Part shown: positions 18,923 through 30,857 of the stretch, piece after piece
Layout: each line of letters begins with the position of its first letter
How positions within the stretch are numbered: the stretch's first letter is position 1
Assembly: GCA_023334545.1 (NCBI GenBank)
Contig: JAADVB010000068.1
Location: 1 to 64,000, forward strand
DNA length: 64,000 bases
From: Salisapilia sapeloensis
Taxonomy: Eukaryota; Oomycota; Peronosporomycetes; Peronosporales; Salisapiliaceae
Direction: 5' to 3'
The notes under the pieces: generated by a model
What the model was told of the DNA's origin: nothing
Seen by the model: the letters and a program-made list of their open reading frames with translations, nothing else
Databases searched by the model: none
Made by a program: the position numbers and the translations under genes

Positions 18923-21900
18923 ATGGATTCCGATGAAGAGCTCGATCGGTACGTTCATGCGCTTCTAGGCGTAGATGGTGCTTGTTTCATCCTTCTTGGA
19001 TAGGTTTCTGAACGATGGAGATGATGAGAGCTATTCTCCGGACGTAAAGTATCGTTCCAATCGTCCAATCGATTCCTCGTCCTCCGTGCTCGCAGCAGCC
19101 GCGGCAGCACTTAAATCTTCCCACACAATCAAGTCGCATGCATCCAAGAATAAGAAGAGTAAAAAGTCAAAGAAGTCTAAAACTAGTGATATGGAAGAAG
19201 CTCCACCGAGCTATACGAGTGCCATGGACTCGAACGAGTAGGACGGATCTTGAAAAGTCGCATATATGTATCTCCTCATTCCTCTCGACAGATATGATCC
19301 GTACGCGTTCGAAGTTGATACGGCATCCTTTCAATTTGCTACGCCGGATCCAATGTCCCCGAAGAAAGAAAGTAGTAAGAAGAAAAAGACCAAACTGAAA
19401 GATGTTGTTCAGAAAGAGGTAAGTCCTTTTATCTCCATTTAAGATTCAAACCCTAATGAAAGGATAGATGAAGACATCCATTTCCATTGAAGACCGCGTT
19501 GCCAATATCCTCAAGCGTACTGGCAATGCAACTGCTATAGAAAAGGTACTTTGACACCTCTCGACGATAATTTAGAAAAAGGATTACAATGGAGCTTGAT
19601 GATAGACAGAGGATAGTAGCAGTCCCAAGAGCGAATCAAGTGGACATAATAGTGATTCAGGAGAGAGTAGTAAAGGTCTAGATGCTTCTGATTCACTCGG
19701 CATCAATTCAGCTGATTTTGAGGTGCAGTCGGTCTTCTGGTAACGAAAGGCATGAGTTAGAACTAAATCTTCGGACAGGTTGGCAGGAAGAGCAAGTGGC
19801 AACCAGTTCGAGAGTCTGTGGTATGACCTCTTCTCATTTATAGCTATAAGCATCCGTTTGATACAATATACTTATACTTGTGGACACTGGCAATAGACCA
19901 GTGCTACGAGTGAAAATTTCTCCATCAACGTCGATGCCTTACGGGAAAGCACAGATAGTAACTTTCTTCTTACCATTCCAATCACTTGATTCTTATGCGT
20001 AAACGTCGAATAGTCCCATCTAGATATGCGAGTGCATCAGTGCACCAAGTGAAAGAAGAAGAAGAGGAAGAGTATGAAGACGATGACTTCGAGATGGAGC
20101 AATCCTTGTCACAAGTTCGATCTGATGCCGAGGGCGAGACATCCCCTGAACCAAACGATAACTTTGTCAGTCAATTCGCTTCCATGAAGGTTATTCTTCC
20201 TATACGTCTCTTTCTAGTTCCCATTTAACGCATGAAGTAGACGTTCTTCCAAGTTGACGAAGAACAGAGCGCTTATACGACAGACACAAATGTAAAAGTT
20301 GATGAAGAACAGCCACCTAGTCTATCTGCAGCCAAGCTGGAAGATAGTGAAGCATTCGGATACGACGAAGACGAGTTTGAAGACGAGGAATCTCAAGTTG
20401 TAACGTCTAAAGCTCCTCCAGATGACAGTAATGAAGACGAACGATCTGCCTCACCACTCGTTTCCGAGCAGCCGCAGGACGAATCTATACATTCAGCAAA
20501 GGATGACAGTGGCCGTGATGATGCTCACGAACAAGAAGTGTCAGCTCAAAACGCATCAGATGCAGTCTACTCTGCTGATGAAGATGAAAAGATAGATACG
20601 CAGCGTTCAGAGGATACTTATTCGTACAAACAAGAGATACAGGAAGAGCAGCAAGAGGAGCCGAGGGTCAACACAAGACCACCGTCTCCCATCCAACCAG
20701 TTGCATATACAGAAGCGACGTCAAAGAACTCCATCCCAATGGTAACTTACTTAACTGTCCATTGTTTCTCCGTTGTAAAGCTAGAATACCTGTTAGTCGC
20801 CTCCACCTCCACCACCTCCAGATGACGATGTCCAAAGCTCCATTAAAGAGACCACCGAGAGGAATGTAACAACTAGGGAAGAAGAACGCACAAGTGAACC
20901 GGCTCCCACCTCATCCTACGTATCCCCTGCTGTGCAGAATCAACCCCCACCCATATTCTCCAAGCCCAAACAAAGCCCATCCTATCCTAATCAGCATAAA
21001 GTGATGGAAGAAGAACCTCTACAAGATAAAGAATATACTGACGACAACTTGTATGCAGTTGATGCTGATATTGATGGACTTGTACGTGCATCTCACCAGT
21101 GGAAACAGAGGCAAGTGGTGGCTGCTTCCAACTCGTTGCGAGAGAGTGCGAGGAGGGAGCAAGAGCTTAAACTTCGTCTTCAGCAGAAACAGCGACAAGT
21201 CGATCAGCTCAAGACAGCCATGCAAGTCTTCCAGGAAGGTGTGACAGAAGACGATGATCCGATCCTACCATCCATTCCAAAGCATAAACAACCTAAAGGA
21301 ACATCTACTCATCCGTCCATCGCTCCTGACTTGCTGAAAGAGATGCAGGTAGGCAGCATACGTTACTAGATCTGTCACGATTCTTACTCGCTCTTGTGTA
21401 GACGCAAGAGAAGCTGATTGAAGCGTACCAAAAGGAGAATGAACGACTTATGTACCAGTTAAAGGAAGCACAGGATGGTATGCAATCCGAAGCGTATCTG
21501 TACAACCAAGATCTAAAGTATCAAGTGCGAGATCTACAGTGTCAGTTAGAAGCGAATAAAAATAAAGCTAGTATCACATCTATTCCATCGACGCATGACA
21601 AGTCTCAGTATCATGCTGCCGTGGAAGCTCGATTGACAGCAGAAGCAAAGGCGTTAGCACTGCAGGAAGAGCTAGATACGATGCAAGCTACACATCGAGA
21701 TAGAGAAAACGAACTGAAAGTCGCGCTGGATCGAGTGAAGAAAGCAAAGAAAGACGTGGAGTGGAAGTACGAAGGTGTAGACGTCGTGAAGATGGAGGAG
21801 GATTCACATCAGATGGATGCTCTAATGAGTCAAATGGAGCTAATGAAACAAGAGCACGCACATGCGCTCGCTTCTCTTCAGAAGAAACTGGATTGGTACA

Positions 21901-23406
21901 TGGAGAACCAGAGACTAGTGAATGCACAGGATGATGAATTGCATCAGTTGCGTCGACGGAATGAAGAACTTGAAGCGCAAGTGACACCACCGAAACGAGC
22001 GATGTCAGGGCAAAAGACCACAAGAGGACGAGCCTCTGGTCGATCCCCGGTAGACGTTCGACGTATCCAAGAGCTGGAAAAGCGATTACAACAGATGGAA
22101 GAGAGCTGGCGAACGAAACACCCAGATAGTGTCTCGAACTTGATCTTTGCGTCTCGAAGAGCAGAGGAAGATGCGAGAGCTGATCGTATTCGAGATGAGT
22201 ATCAGACTAAAGTGGCTGAGCTACAGGAAGAAATGGATGCAATGCATGAAACGAATGAACGCAAGCTTCGTGGCTTTCGACAGCAACAGGAAAAGATTGT
22301 AGCACAGTATCAAAAGCGAATTCAGGAACAGGAAAAGAAACTAGAGCACTACATTCAGCATGAAAAGCCTAAAGACACAAGTGCTTGTGGGAAGAAGCAT
22401 AAGGAAGATCAAGTCAAACGTATTCGAGAGTTTTACATTGAAAAAGTAAAAGAAACGGAACGCAAGTGGGAAGTTCGGTATCGAGCACTTCGAAAGCAAT
22501 TGTACAGTAGTAAGAACGACCAGCATGACTCCTCTATGCAGCGTAAGCTCCATGAAAGACAAAAGGAAATTGATCGTCTCAAGGCCCAACTAGAGAAAGT
22601 AAATCGATCCGATGGTACCCACAAGATAGAGCACGAGGTAGATAAACATCCGTCTTGTATATCTTCATCAATCCCTTCGCCTGCAAAGCCTCTTGCAAAT
22701 GAACTCGCGAGTAAAAGGATCAGTTTACTAGAAAAGAAACTGGAAGCTAGTGAAAGAGAGAGAGACAAGCTCACACAGACTCTGGAACAAGTATCTTCGA
22801 AGGAAAAGATGAAGGGAGAAAAGATAACTTCCCAGTTGAAAGCACTGGAGGCTCAGATGGAGAAGCAGAGTAGTTATGCAAGAGAAGAGCTACAGACACT
22901 TCGTGCTCAATTTGAAGCAGAGAAGAAAGCTAGAGAAGAAGCAGAGTCGATCGCTGCAGCACAAACTCAGTCACAACAGACACTCCATTCGCATCTGACA
23001 AGCTTAGAGAGTGAAAAGCTGCAGTTAGAACAAAATGCACGTCGTATCCCAGCGCTCGAACAAGAGATCTGTCGACTCCATCGAGAACGAAACGTCCCTC
23101 GCACTCCATCCATGATGCAGTATCGAGAACTAGAGATGAAAGTCGAGACGTTAGTCAACAAGTACGCTATTCGAGAAGAAGAGCTGCGTCATATCGTCCA
23201 TCAAGCATCTCAATCAGGCTACTTGGAGCGTCTGACGCTACAGAAGACACACGACAATGCCATGGCATTAAAAAATGCGGAAATCCAAAAGTTTAAACAG
23301 CAGGTACGTCCTCCTACAACATCTACTTGTACAAATACTTACACGTCCATACAAGCTGGATGAGATTGTAAATGAATTAGAAGTACTACACACACGAACA
23401 GCATAG
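18923..23406 (+). CDS. CEP162-like ciliary coiled-coil protein
   Basis: Twelve exons fit in one continuous frame: 18923-18948, 19004-19237, 19292-19418, 19468-19545, 19606-19731, 19779-19820, 19897-19957, 20014-20189, 20241-20741, 20797-21348, 21402-23303 and 23356-23406 (1291 residues). The N-terminal 600 residues are low-complexity, acidic and Ser/Pro-rich, with a KKSKKSKKSK block and a run of seven prolines. From about 615 to the end the protein is a long coiled coil. The C-terminal segment (VNKYAIREEELRHIV; LKNAEIQKFKQQLDEIVNEL) resembles the end of CEP162/QN1, a centriole distal-end protein needed to start the transition zone. Length is close to animal CEP162. Coiled-coil similarity can mislead, so the identity is moderate, but the joined frame is secure. 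Confidence 0.7.
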
Positions 23407-23407
23407 A

Positions 23408-23432
23408 GGATAGAGGATAGAGGAAGGGTAGA
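23408..23432 (+). repeat. Short GGATAGA tandem repeat
   Basis: Imperfect copies of the 7-mer GGATAGA lie just after the CEP162-like stop codon, in its 3' flank. No function is implied. Confidence 0.5.
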
Positions 23433-23487
23433 GCCGAATATATTTTGTTTCGTCTAAATCGTTGCCTGTTCATACCACTCGACCGGC

Positions 23488-24225
23488 TTAAGTCATCGAG
23501 TCGATCAAAGCACTACGCATGTTGCCCGAAATAGCCGAGGGCTGTGCGTTCTGCAGCTTGAAGATAGATTCCACGACCGAAATCTCCGTCGCCGTCGTGT
23601 CCAGACCGCAAAAGGCCGTCCAGTCGTTCACAACCATGCCGGCGCCGATGACGTCGCTACCACGGTTCACCGTACCGGCGACGACAGGTACTTGAAGTAG
23701 AGAACTCAGCTCCTCTTGGTCTTCCACAGACGTTCGCGGGTGGACGAGGCACCCTTGGTTCGACAAGGCACTGTAGCTGCCGACGAGAGCGTTCCCTGCG
23801 ACGGTTTGACGGAACACTTCGACGCCTAGCGTGTCGGCAACAATCTCTTCTGTTTCACGGTCCAAATCCGTGTGGACAAGCGCAACGTGGTCGTTCGTGA
23901 CGACACAGTTGCCGAGCGCTGACAGACGCTCTTCGACGCGCTGGACGACGACCGAGTCCGGGAGCGAGTTTCGAATGTGCTGCAGCTCTTGGTCTGTCGT
24001 CGAGTTCGGAAGGAGCAGTCCGTTCTTGTTCCCGACGGCAACACGTCCGAGGAAACGGCATCCCGCGACGGAAGCGTGGATGACTGGAATGTGATCAGCT
24101 AGTTCCGATTCAAAGGTACTGTAAAAGTTTTCACTTCCGCCGACACAGACGAGGGAGTATGAGTTCGTGAGTTTCGTGAAGACACCAATGTCATTGTTGT
24201 TCTCGAATTGGCAACGGATTGCCAT
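23488..24225 (-). CDS. EIF6: Eukaryotic translation initiation factor 6
   Basis: A single exon of 245 residues, the same length as animal eIF6. The start [16 protein letters not shown] matches the family N-terminus (MAxRxxFExNxxIGxF). Further signatures are VVVGG-like [54 protein letters not shown] and [14 protein letters not shown]. The factor binds the 60S subunit, prevents early joining to 40S and acts in 60S biogenesis. The open frame extends upstream to 24414, but that stretch is unrelated to the family. It converges on the CEP162-like gene with about 80 bp between stops. Confidence 0.95.
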   Translation of the reverse strand: MAIRCQFENNNDIGVFTKLTNSYSLVCVGGSENFYSTFESELADHIPVIHASVAGCRFLGRVAVGNKNGLLLPNSTTDQELQHIRNSLPDSVVVQRVEERLSALGNCVVTNDHVALVHTDLDRETEEIVADTLGVEVFRQTVAGNALVGSYSALSNQGCLVHPRTSVEDQEELSSLLQVPVVAGTVNRGSDVIGAGMVVNDWTAFCGLDTTATEISVVESIFKLQNAQPSAISGNMRSALIDSMT

Positions 24226-24954
24226 GATAGCGTCGACTTGCACGTGGGTACTGGACTTGCGGTTTCTTTGGTTGTGATGCGAACGATCGAGTTTGATGTG
24301 ATTATTCTGGAACGAAATGAGGGTATTTATCAAGTATCTCAGAAACTGCGTTGTGGTCGGATGGTTAATGATGGTCATTGGAGAGAACGTGGCTACAGGT
24401 GCGTATGGTAGCAAGTAGTGTTAGTACATGGTATGGTGGGTGGATACTGAGGATATTGGGGGCAGAGGTGAGATATTGGACTGATGGAGGTTGCTTGTCA
24501 ATTTATAAGTTGTAGTAGTGTTTGCTACCAAGCAAGATGTGTTCAACAACATAGATTTCTGATTTTTCGGATATGTTGAGTCAGCACGGACGTATACTCT
24601 TCCGATAGTCGTTCTATGGTTGCGAGTGAATTGTAATGGAGGATAGCATTCTTGTCTTTAATGGATACCTTCAAGATGAAAGATGGCCCAAATTAATAAC
24701 AGTATTCTATCAATATGAACCCTGGACGAAGTGTACCTAGACAGATGAAGCTCCATTAGCTCTATAGAGCTGACGTTGACAATGTGTTTGCCTTCTCGGC
24801 ATCTTTCTACTAGTTTCCTGTAAACCTTAGTATCGTAACTCCTTTTAAAGGAGTCATCCGGATCGAGGTTAATTTAACGATAGATAAATTATATTGTCAC
24901 ATTGACGCGACTCATCTTGTTTAATTTGGCTTTGTTCGTTAAACAGAGAGTTAA

Positions 24955-24976
24955 GTGTTTAGTGTTTAGTGTTTAG
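24955..24976. repeat. AGTGTTT tandem repeat (three copies)
   Basis: Three head-to-tail copies of the 7-mer AGTGTTT occur in an AT-rich flank. It overlaps the 3' end of the adjacent weak minus-strand fragment. Confidence 0.6.
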
Positions 24977-25191
24977 AAAGGAATATTAGGCATGGTGAAA
25001 AGAAACATATATGGATAGTAATCGGAATCAAACCCGGAGTCTTTGGCGGTTCTTCCTACTATCTCTTCGCTGTCCATCTTTCCCTCCTTATCCACGTACA
25101 TTGTCCGTTCCTCTGTCATGTATTGGCCGGAATTGTGTCGGGTGTATCGTGGTGTATCCTCGAAGCCCTTCACGTTGAAGTTCCAATCGAT
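24973..25191 (-). pseudogene. Coding-like fragment without start codon (weak)
   Basis: The frame is open for about 72 codons, has no ATG, and contains a soluble, charged sequence (VKGFEDTPRYTRH; TEERTMYVDKEGKMDSEEI) that reads more like protein than random DNA. An in-frame stop lies just upstream. It may be a gene remnant or the last exon of a spliced gene whose first exon I did not find. No family is recognised. Confidence 0.25.
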
Positions 25192-25908
25192 TTACTTGCA
25201 CTATTGAACTCTTCGCCATTTCATTGGGACAGATTACAGTCCAAGTCGCAACATCGCTCAATTATTTAGTCCGTCACAGTACTACGCCTGCTCCGAAATA
25301 ATAGCGAAGAGCTCACTAGCGCAAGTAAAGCGAAGAGCTCGCCGATTCTTTCGGCCGCTTTTTCAAATGTGCACATGTCGAGTACTAGGCGTAACTTGAA
25401 GTCTTCTCGGAGATGGTATCCTCCCGATTGTATCAAAGACAAAAGATCACTCGCTTTTGCATTTCTAGTCTGATGGAAACATTATATTGAAATGCTTCGT
25501 CAGGTTTTTAACGGTAAGTGGCAAAGCAAAATCGGCTACTCTCAACGACCGCAGAGTTTACGAAGTAGATTATCATGAATAGACTGACAGGATGCGAGTC
25601 CCCAATTCCTCTGGATTCTGATTCAGTGCGACCACGGCTCAAAGATATCATCGGCCTAGATAAATTTGATCACTTCAGCGTATATCAACCAAGCAGAAGC
25701 AACCAAAATTAACGACTCCAAGTCAGTAACGACGGCACTACCGTCTCCAATCGAATCATAGGCATAGCCAGAATCCTGAAATGAAGGTACAAAACCTCAT
25801 ACGAGGAAACCAGCACAAGTACTATCAACTTCAACATTCTATTCGAACCTAATCCAGTACTTTGATCACAACTGGTACACACAATATCAAAGTAAAGAGG
25901 TAAACCTC

Positions 25909-25924
25909 TCTCATTTCATAGCCG
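25909..25924 (+). promoter_or_regulatory. Possible oomycete initiator-like element before sedolisin gene
   Basis: TCTCATTTCATAGCCG shares the CTCATTTC core of the oomycete initiator consensus. It lies 15-30 bp before the ATG. The 3' half does not fit well. Confidence 0.3.
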
Positions 25925-25939
25925 AAGAGCTGACGGAGG

Positions 25940-28183
25940 ATGAACATACGAGTACTGCTTATTAGCTGCCTATTCATGGCCTTCCTAGGCACTACCAATG
26001 CCAATAACTCCCATCGTCGCTTGAAACCATTCACTAGTGGCGTATATAACCAACAAGAACGTGCGAATGGTGAATACATCTACCCTCTTTCAATCGGTCT
26101 TGAGATCGAAGACTGGGCGGCACTCGAAGAGCAGTTCTACCAGCGTTCCAATCCATCGTATGTACTCTCCATAACGTCTTCATACACTGCAATATTCATA
26201 ATCTAGTTGCATGGCGTCAGGCATCCGAATTACGGCAAGTACTTGACAGCATCCGAAGCGAATGCGCTGTCGAAGCCATCAGCAAATGCTATCAATGCCA
26301 TTCGCCAGTGGATAGAACCCCATGCGAATGCACGAGGTAGCTTTAACCCCACCACCAACGTCTATAAGGTAGCTATTACTATCGAATCCATGCATCTATC
26401 TACTCAGATGCGAACTATTGATTCCCACTAGGTTCCCATCACTGTCCGAAGGCTGGAGCATTTGCTCTCGACAGAAATCCACACGTTTGTGCATACAGAT
26501 TCCAAGCACAGACTGTTACGTAGCTCCACACCTTTATCCTTACCACCTCATCTACAGTCCATGATCTCGTTTTTGAATATAAACACACATCCGCTTCATC
26601 TTCGTACGACAGCTACATCATCCGTAGACCAGATAGCAGAAGGAAGCAACACATTGGATGGAATACGAAATCTATATGACATTCCAGATGAGTTGGAAGT
26701 AACCAACGCCAGCAGTACGCAAGCTCTAGCTTCTTTCTATCAAGAGAACTGGAGCTCGAACGATATGAAAGAATTCTTCACCGAATTCCTACCAGAAGAC
26801 TCGCTTCCTCGCGTCATCGCCAAGGGCAATAGGAAGAATAACCAGAATGCCCCGACGATCGAATCGTCACTAGATATGCAGTACCTCACAGGCATTGGAC
26901 GCAATGCTCTCACCTACGTCTGGACGATGAACGGCAGCAACCCATACTCTGTCGAAGACGAACCGTTCCTGGAGTTTGCTCAGTCTGTCCTGGAAGCAGA
27001 GGATCCGCCACTCGTCATCTCGATCAGCTACTCGGACGATGAAGAGCACATCTTCCAAGCGTCAGAGGAGTACGCTCGGTCCTTTGATGCACTCTTAGCC
27101 AAGATGGGTCTTCGTGGTATCTCGGTGCTAGTTGCCAGTGGTGACGACGGTGTCGTTGGTCTACGTCCTTCCGTGTCAAAAATGGAAGATGATGACGTCT
27201 GTGATCGACATGGACCTCAATGGCCGTCGTCCAGCCCTTTTATCACCTCTGTGGGTGCAACGATGCAGCTAGCACCTTCTTCTTTTGATACCAATTACTT
27301 TTCCACCAAAGATGAAATTGTATGTAGTTCAGAAGTAGGTGGTGTCATTACGAGTGGCGGTGGCTTCTCCAACGTCTACACTCGTCCAGCGTATCAGGAT
27401 CAAGTCGTACGTCGATACCTCCATCATAGAAGTACACCTCAGACACCAGGTTTCTTTAACCAAAGTGGAAGAGCCTATCCGGATGTCTCGGCTGTCGGTG
27501 CATCCTTTATCGTGTATATCGGTGGTAGACGTACGAGTGTATCTGGTACATCAGCCTCCACCCCTGTTGTCGCTGGGATGGTGACGTTATGGAACGACAT
27601 GCGACTCAACGCTGGCAAGTCTCCTCTCGGTTTCCTCAATCCACTCTTGTACTCCATCTCGAACGTCTACCCAGACGCTTTTAATGACATTGTCATCGGT
27701 AACAATGGAGCTGTGAGAGGCAATAAGAAAGTCTGTAACGAGTCCTTTGCTGCTGTACCAGGATGGGACCCAGCCTCCGGTCTCGGTTCGATTAACTTTA
27801 CTACCATCTCGCACATCATCGAAAGGCTCGATGCTGACATGCAGCTACCAAACACTTCTTTCGTCGGTGGTGTGTCACCAAAGACTGCATTGGGCTGTGA
27901 CGACACGCTCCGAGCACCCAAGGCACCAACACCAACGACACAAGAAACAAGGAAAGAATCTGATAGTAGCACTATCATCCTTGTCATCAGTGTCATCATC
28001 GCCATTCTCGTTATCGAAGCAATCGTCTTCCATTGGTATCGCAAGCGAAACTCCGAGTACGATCCACTCGATAAGAAACCATTAACAAGCATCGAAATGG
28101 ATGACAGAGGAGAGATAGAACAAGGGATAGACACTCCTGATGTAGACGTGACGACAAGAAACAACGAAAGCGTAATACAGTAA
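25940..28183 (+). CDS. Sedolisin (S53, TPP1-like) protease with C-terminal membrane anchor
   Basis: Three exons fit: 25940-26161, 26207-26368 and 26432-28183 (711 residues). A signal peptide (MNIRVLLISCLFMAFLGTTNA) precedes an S53 prodomain with HPNYGKYLTASEA. The catalytic domain has the Glu/Asp pair in IESSLDMQY (about 271-279) and the Ser in SGTSASTPVVAG (about 499), plus the calcium-site region (NDIVIGNN; PGWDPASGLGSINF). Near residues 640-663 there is a transmembrane helix (TIILVISVIIAILVIEAIVF), then a basic stop-transfer and a 50-residue acidic tail. Family members are acid-active tripeptidyl peptidases or endopeptidases in lysosomes or secreted. The anchor and tail suggest a type I protein of the vacuole, endosome or cell surface. 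The prodomain implies self-activation. Confidence 0.9.
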
Positions 28184-28210
28184 CTCCATGTTCTTCCGTT
28201 TTGCCATCGA

Positions 28211-30676
28211 CTAGGATAGCCAAATGGCTTTCACATCATCCTGACCAAACATCTTCTTGCACGTTGGACACTTGCGATTGCGAGACTTGAGATTCCCTTC
28301 CACACACTCACGACAGAACATGTGGAAGCACTTGGAGATGATCACGTCCTTCCGTCGATCTTGACATACGCTGCATTTGACCGTATTCTGCAGATCCCGC
28401 AGCTCCAGACGCTCCAAGTCCGTTACTTCCCCCGTCGCATGACTCGACCGAGCATCAGCTAACAGTCGCTCCGCGCGCTGCTTCTGACGTCTGTAGCTAT
28501 CGCACTGCTCACACGGTTTCTGCCTCTCCGCCTCCACTTGCTGCTGTTTGAGCTTGAGATCATTCAGAGACTGCGTATACACGTGCTTAGTGGTCGTCGC
28601 CTCCTGCATGGACTTGACACGATCCGCCGCAGCGGCATCTCGTTCCTCCTCCACCTTGTGCACATAAGCCTGGAGGGTCTCGAGCTCCTTCACTTTGGCA
28701 TTCAAAGCTTCCTTGGAGGACTCGAGTGTCGACTTCTGCTGCTTATGAACAGCCTTTAGCGACGACACTTCGAGCCGAGCAGACGTGAGCTCTTCAAAGC
28801 AGTGGCTCTTGGCCTGCTCCTCCTTGGCGACTTGACTCGTCAGTTTCTTGACAGCCGATCGCTTTTCTTCAAGCTGTTGCGTCAGCTTCTTCTTCGCCTG
28901 CACCGCAGCCTCCTGCTCCTGTCCGATCGTATCGATTTCGGCTAACAAGGCATCATTCTCCTCTCTCGCAGCCTCTTCGTTCGCTTTCGCTTCCTTCATC
29001 TGTTTCTCCATCTCGACAAGTTGTTTCTGAGCTTGTGAGAGCTCTTCTTGGACTCGTGCAAGCCTCTCATCCATCTCCTCTTGCTTCTCTAAAGCTGCAC
29101 GTAACTTATCATCTGCACTCTTCCCTTCTGTCGCACGAAGGTTATCTAATGCACTCTGAAGCTCTTCATTCCTACCGACAAGAGACTTATTCTCGGTCTT
29201 TAGCGTCTCGAGCTGACTATTTGAGACAGCAGATGTGATCTCATCTGAACGCTTCTTCTCTCTCTCAACCTGTGTCTTCAAACTCTCCTTTTCTCTCGCT
29301 AGAGCTTCATGTAATGACTTCAACTCCACTAGTTCATCTCGCATCGATGAACAAGTCGCCACTTTCTCTCGTAAGGCACTGTTCTTTGCATGTAGTTCAT
29401 CTGCATGTGTCTTTGCTTTCGTCAAATCTGTCTGGAGCTTACTCATCTTCTTCTTCCACTTTTCTGCAACATGCTTTTCGATATCTTTGGCCTTGTATCG
29501 AATCTTATTAAACTCGTCTGTCATGTGCTTCTTCTCTTCTTCCAACACATGTATCCGATCAGCATGGTCTTGACGAATACTAGCTTCCTCTTTCTTCCAA
29601 GCAAGCTCAGCTGCTGTCCACTTATCAATCTCTCGCTTCAGCTCGTCCGACCGACTACGCTCCTGATGAAGCTTATCGGATAAAACCTTGGCATCTTCCT
29701 GCATCTGCCCAACGATCAATTCATGCTGCTTGCGTTCGTCCTTCAGAGCTTCCGCCACCTGCTCCGTCGGTACAGGTGACTGCTTTTCATTTCCTGGACT
29801 CGTATTTTCTTCCTTCACCTGTCCATTAGCATCGGAAGACTTTTCTTCTTGTAGAGCATGCGCATCGACGAGGGACTGGAGACGATCCAAGTCTCGGCAA
29901 GCTCGATGTCGCTCCGTCTCTTTCTTTTCCATATCGTCCTCGAGATCTCGAATCTGTTGCTTATAGACTTGCAGCTCTTCTTTCACACGAAGTAGCTCTG
30001 TAGATGTCTTTCGCTTCTCTTCCAACACCTTTCGACTGTCGAAAGACATGGCCTCTTGACTATTCATCGACGTCAAAAGCTTTTGCAAGAGCGAACGAAC
30101 GGCTTGTCGCTTCGGTTTTAAATCATCCTCTAGCTCTTCTTTAATATGCTCATTCTGTTCTGTACCGAGAGAATCGGATGGAGCACCAGTGTCGTGGGAA
30201 GATGGTAGCTCGACCTTGTTTTCATTCCGACTGATCGAGAGGAACCAGTCTGGGAGACAGAGCTTCACATCTTTCGAGTACATCCGATTGACGTCCACGA
30301 GTTCACTATCGGATGCATTTAAGACTGTATCCCAGTCCTCCTGACTATCTAGAGCTTCTTGTGGCAATAACGAAACCAAGTCATCTACGAGCTGGATCCA
30401 CTCGGAACGCAATGTACGTAAAGTTGCATCACTAATAGCACTACGCCTATATAAAGTCTCACACTTTTGTGCTAGAAATTGCAACCGACGATTCTTTTCC
30501 ATCATGTCCAACTGCATCGCGTGGTTCTTGTCTTTGACAGCTTCGATCGTATCTGGATTCGCTTCGGGCATCTTTTCCTCAAGCTTCAGCTTCTTGTGAG
30601 CATTGCTACGTGGACTTGAAGCACCCCTCTTCACACCTACTTCATCTCGACCGTTCATATCCGTCGACTCGGCCAT
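28211..30676 (-). CDS. BRE1: BRE1-type E3 ubiquitin ligase for histone H2B
   Basis: A single exon of 821 residues from the ATG ending at 30676; the frame continues upstream with a hydrophobic stretch that is unlikely to be translated. The N-terminus has a short Lys-rich patch (NAHKKLKLEEK) that could be a nuclear signal. A long coiled coil fills the middle. The last 50 residues form a C3HC4 RING (CSVCQDRRKD, CFHMFCRECV, CPTCKKMF) ending in AIWLS. This RING-at-the-C-terminus layout, and the motif around KCFHMFC, match Bre1/RNF20/RNF40. These ligases work with Rad6 to monoubiquitylate H2B during transcription. It converges on the sedolisin gene (27 bp apart) and diverges from the next gene. Confidence 0.9.
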   Translation of the reverse strand: MAESTDMNGRDEVGVKRGASSPRSNAHKKLKLEEKMPEANPDTIEAVKDKNHAMQLDMMEKNRRLQFLAQKCETLYRRSAISDATLRTLRSEWIQLVDDLVSLLPQEALDSQEDWDTVLNASDSELVDVNRMYSKDVKLCLPDWFLSISRNENKVELPSSHDTGAPSDSLGTEQNEHIKEELEDDLKPKRQAVRSLLQKLLTSMNSQEAMSFDSRKVLEEKRKTSTELLRVKEELQVYKQQIRDLEDDMEKKETERHRACRDLDRLQSLVDAHALQEEKSSDANGQVKEENTSPGNEKQSPVPTEQVAEALKDERKQHELIVGQMQEDAKVLSDKLHQERSRSDELKREIDKWTAAELAWKKEEASIRQDHADRIHVLEEEKKHMTDEFNKIRYKAKDIEKHVAEKWKKKMSKLQTDLTKAKTHADELHAKNSALREKVATCSSMRDELVELKSLHEALAREKESLKTQVEREKKRSDEITSAVSNSQLETLKTENKSLVGRNEELQSALDNLRATEGKSADDKLRAALEKQEEMDERLARVQEELSQAQKQLVEMEKQMKEAKANEEAAREENDALLAEIDTIGQEQEAAVQAKKKLTQQLEEKRSAVKKLTSQVAKEEQAKSHCFEELTSARLEVSSLKAVHKQQKSTLESSKEALNAKVKELETLQAYVHKVEEERDAAAADRVKSMQEATTTKHVYTQSLNDLKLKQQQVEAERQKPCEQCDSYRRQKQRAERLLADARSSHATGEVTDLERLELRDLQNTVKCSVCQDRRKDVIISKCFHMFCRECVEGNLKSRNRKCPTCKKMFGQDDVKAIWLS

Positions 30677-30857
30677 CGACACCTTGGTCCTCGACGTCCC
30701 CCTTTGCAGTCCCTGTAATTGGTGTGGGATCGGTCGAGCGAAACGTCTGCGTTCTTGTATGTCTCGTAGAACATGTATAATGACGTGTAACAGACATAGT
30801 GAAAGGAAGAGAGACACGATCTCCCACAGTCATTTGTCGAAAGGAAGATCAGACACC

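Larger units (their letters stand above)
24226..25939. other. Intergenic region with a possible exon remnant
   Basis: About 1.7 kb between divergent eIF6 and sedolisin genes. There is a short tandem repeat at 24955-24976 and a minus-strand coding-like fragment at 24973-25191; both are listed separately. Otherwise no gene, tRNA or mobile element is recognised. Confidence 0.5.

Noticed and set aside
24226-24414. N-terminal extension of eIF6
   Set aside because: The eIF6 start and length match the family exactly from 24225; upstream frame is not conserved in type.
26000-26030. Possible RxLR-type effector motif in the sedolisin N-terminus (SHRRLKPF)
   Set aside because: The spacing and residues do not give RxLR, and the rest is a clear protease prodomain.
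29235-29573. Hydrophobic plus-strand frame inside BRE1
   Set aside because: It is the antisense of coiled-coil codons (Glu/Lys reading as Phe/Leu/Ser), a common artefact.
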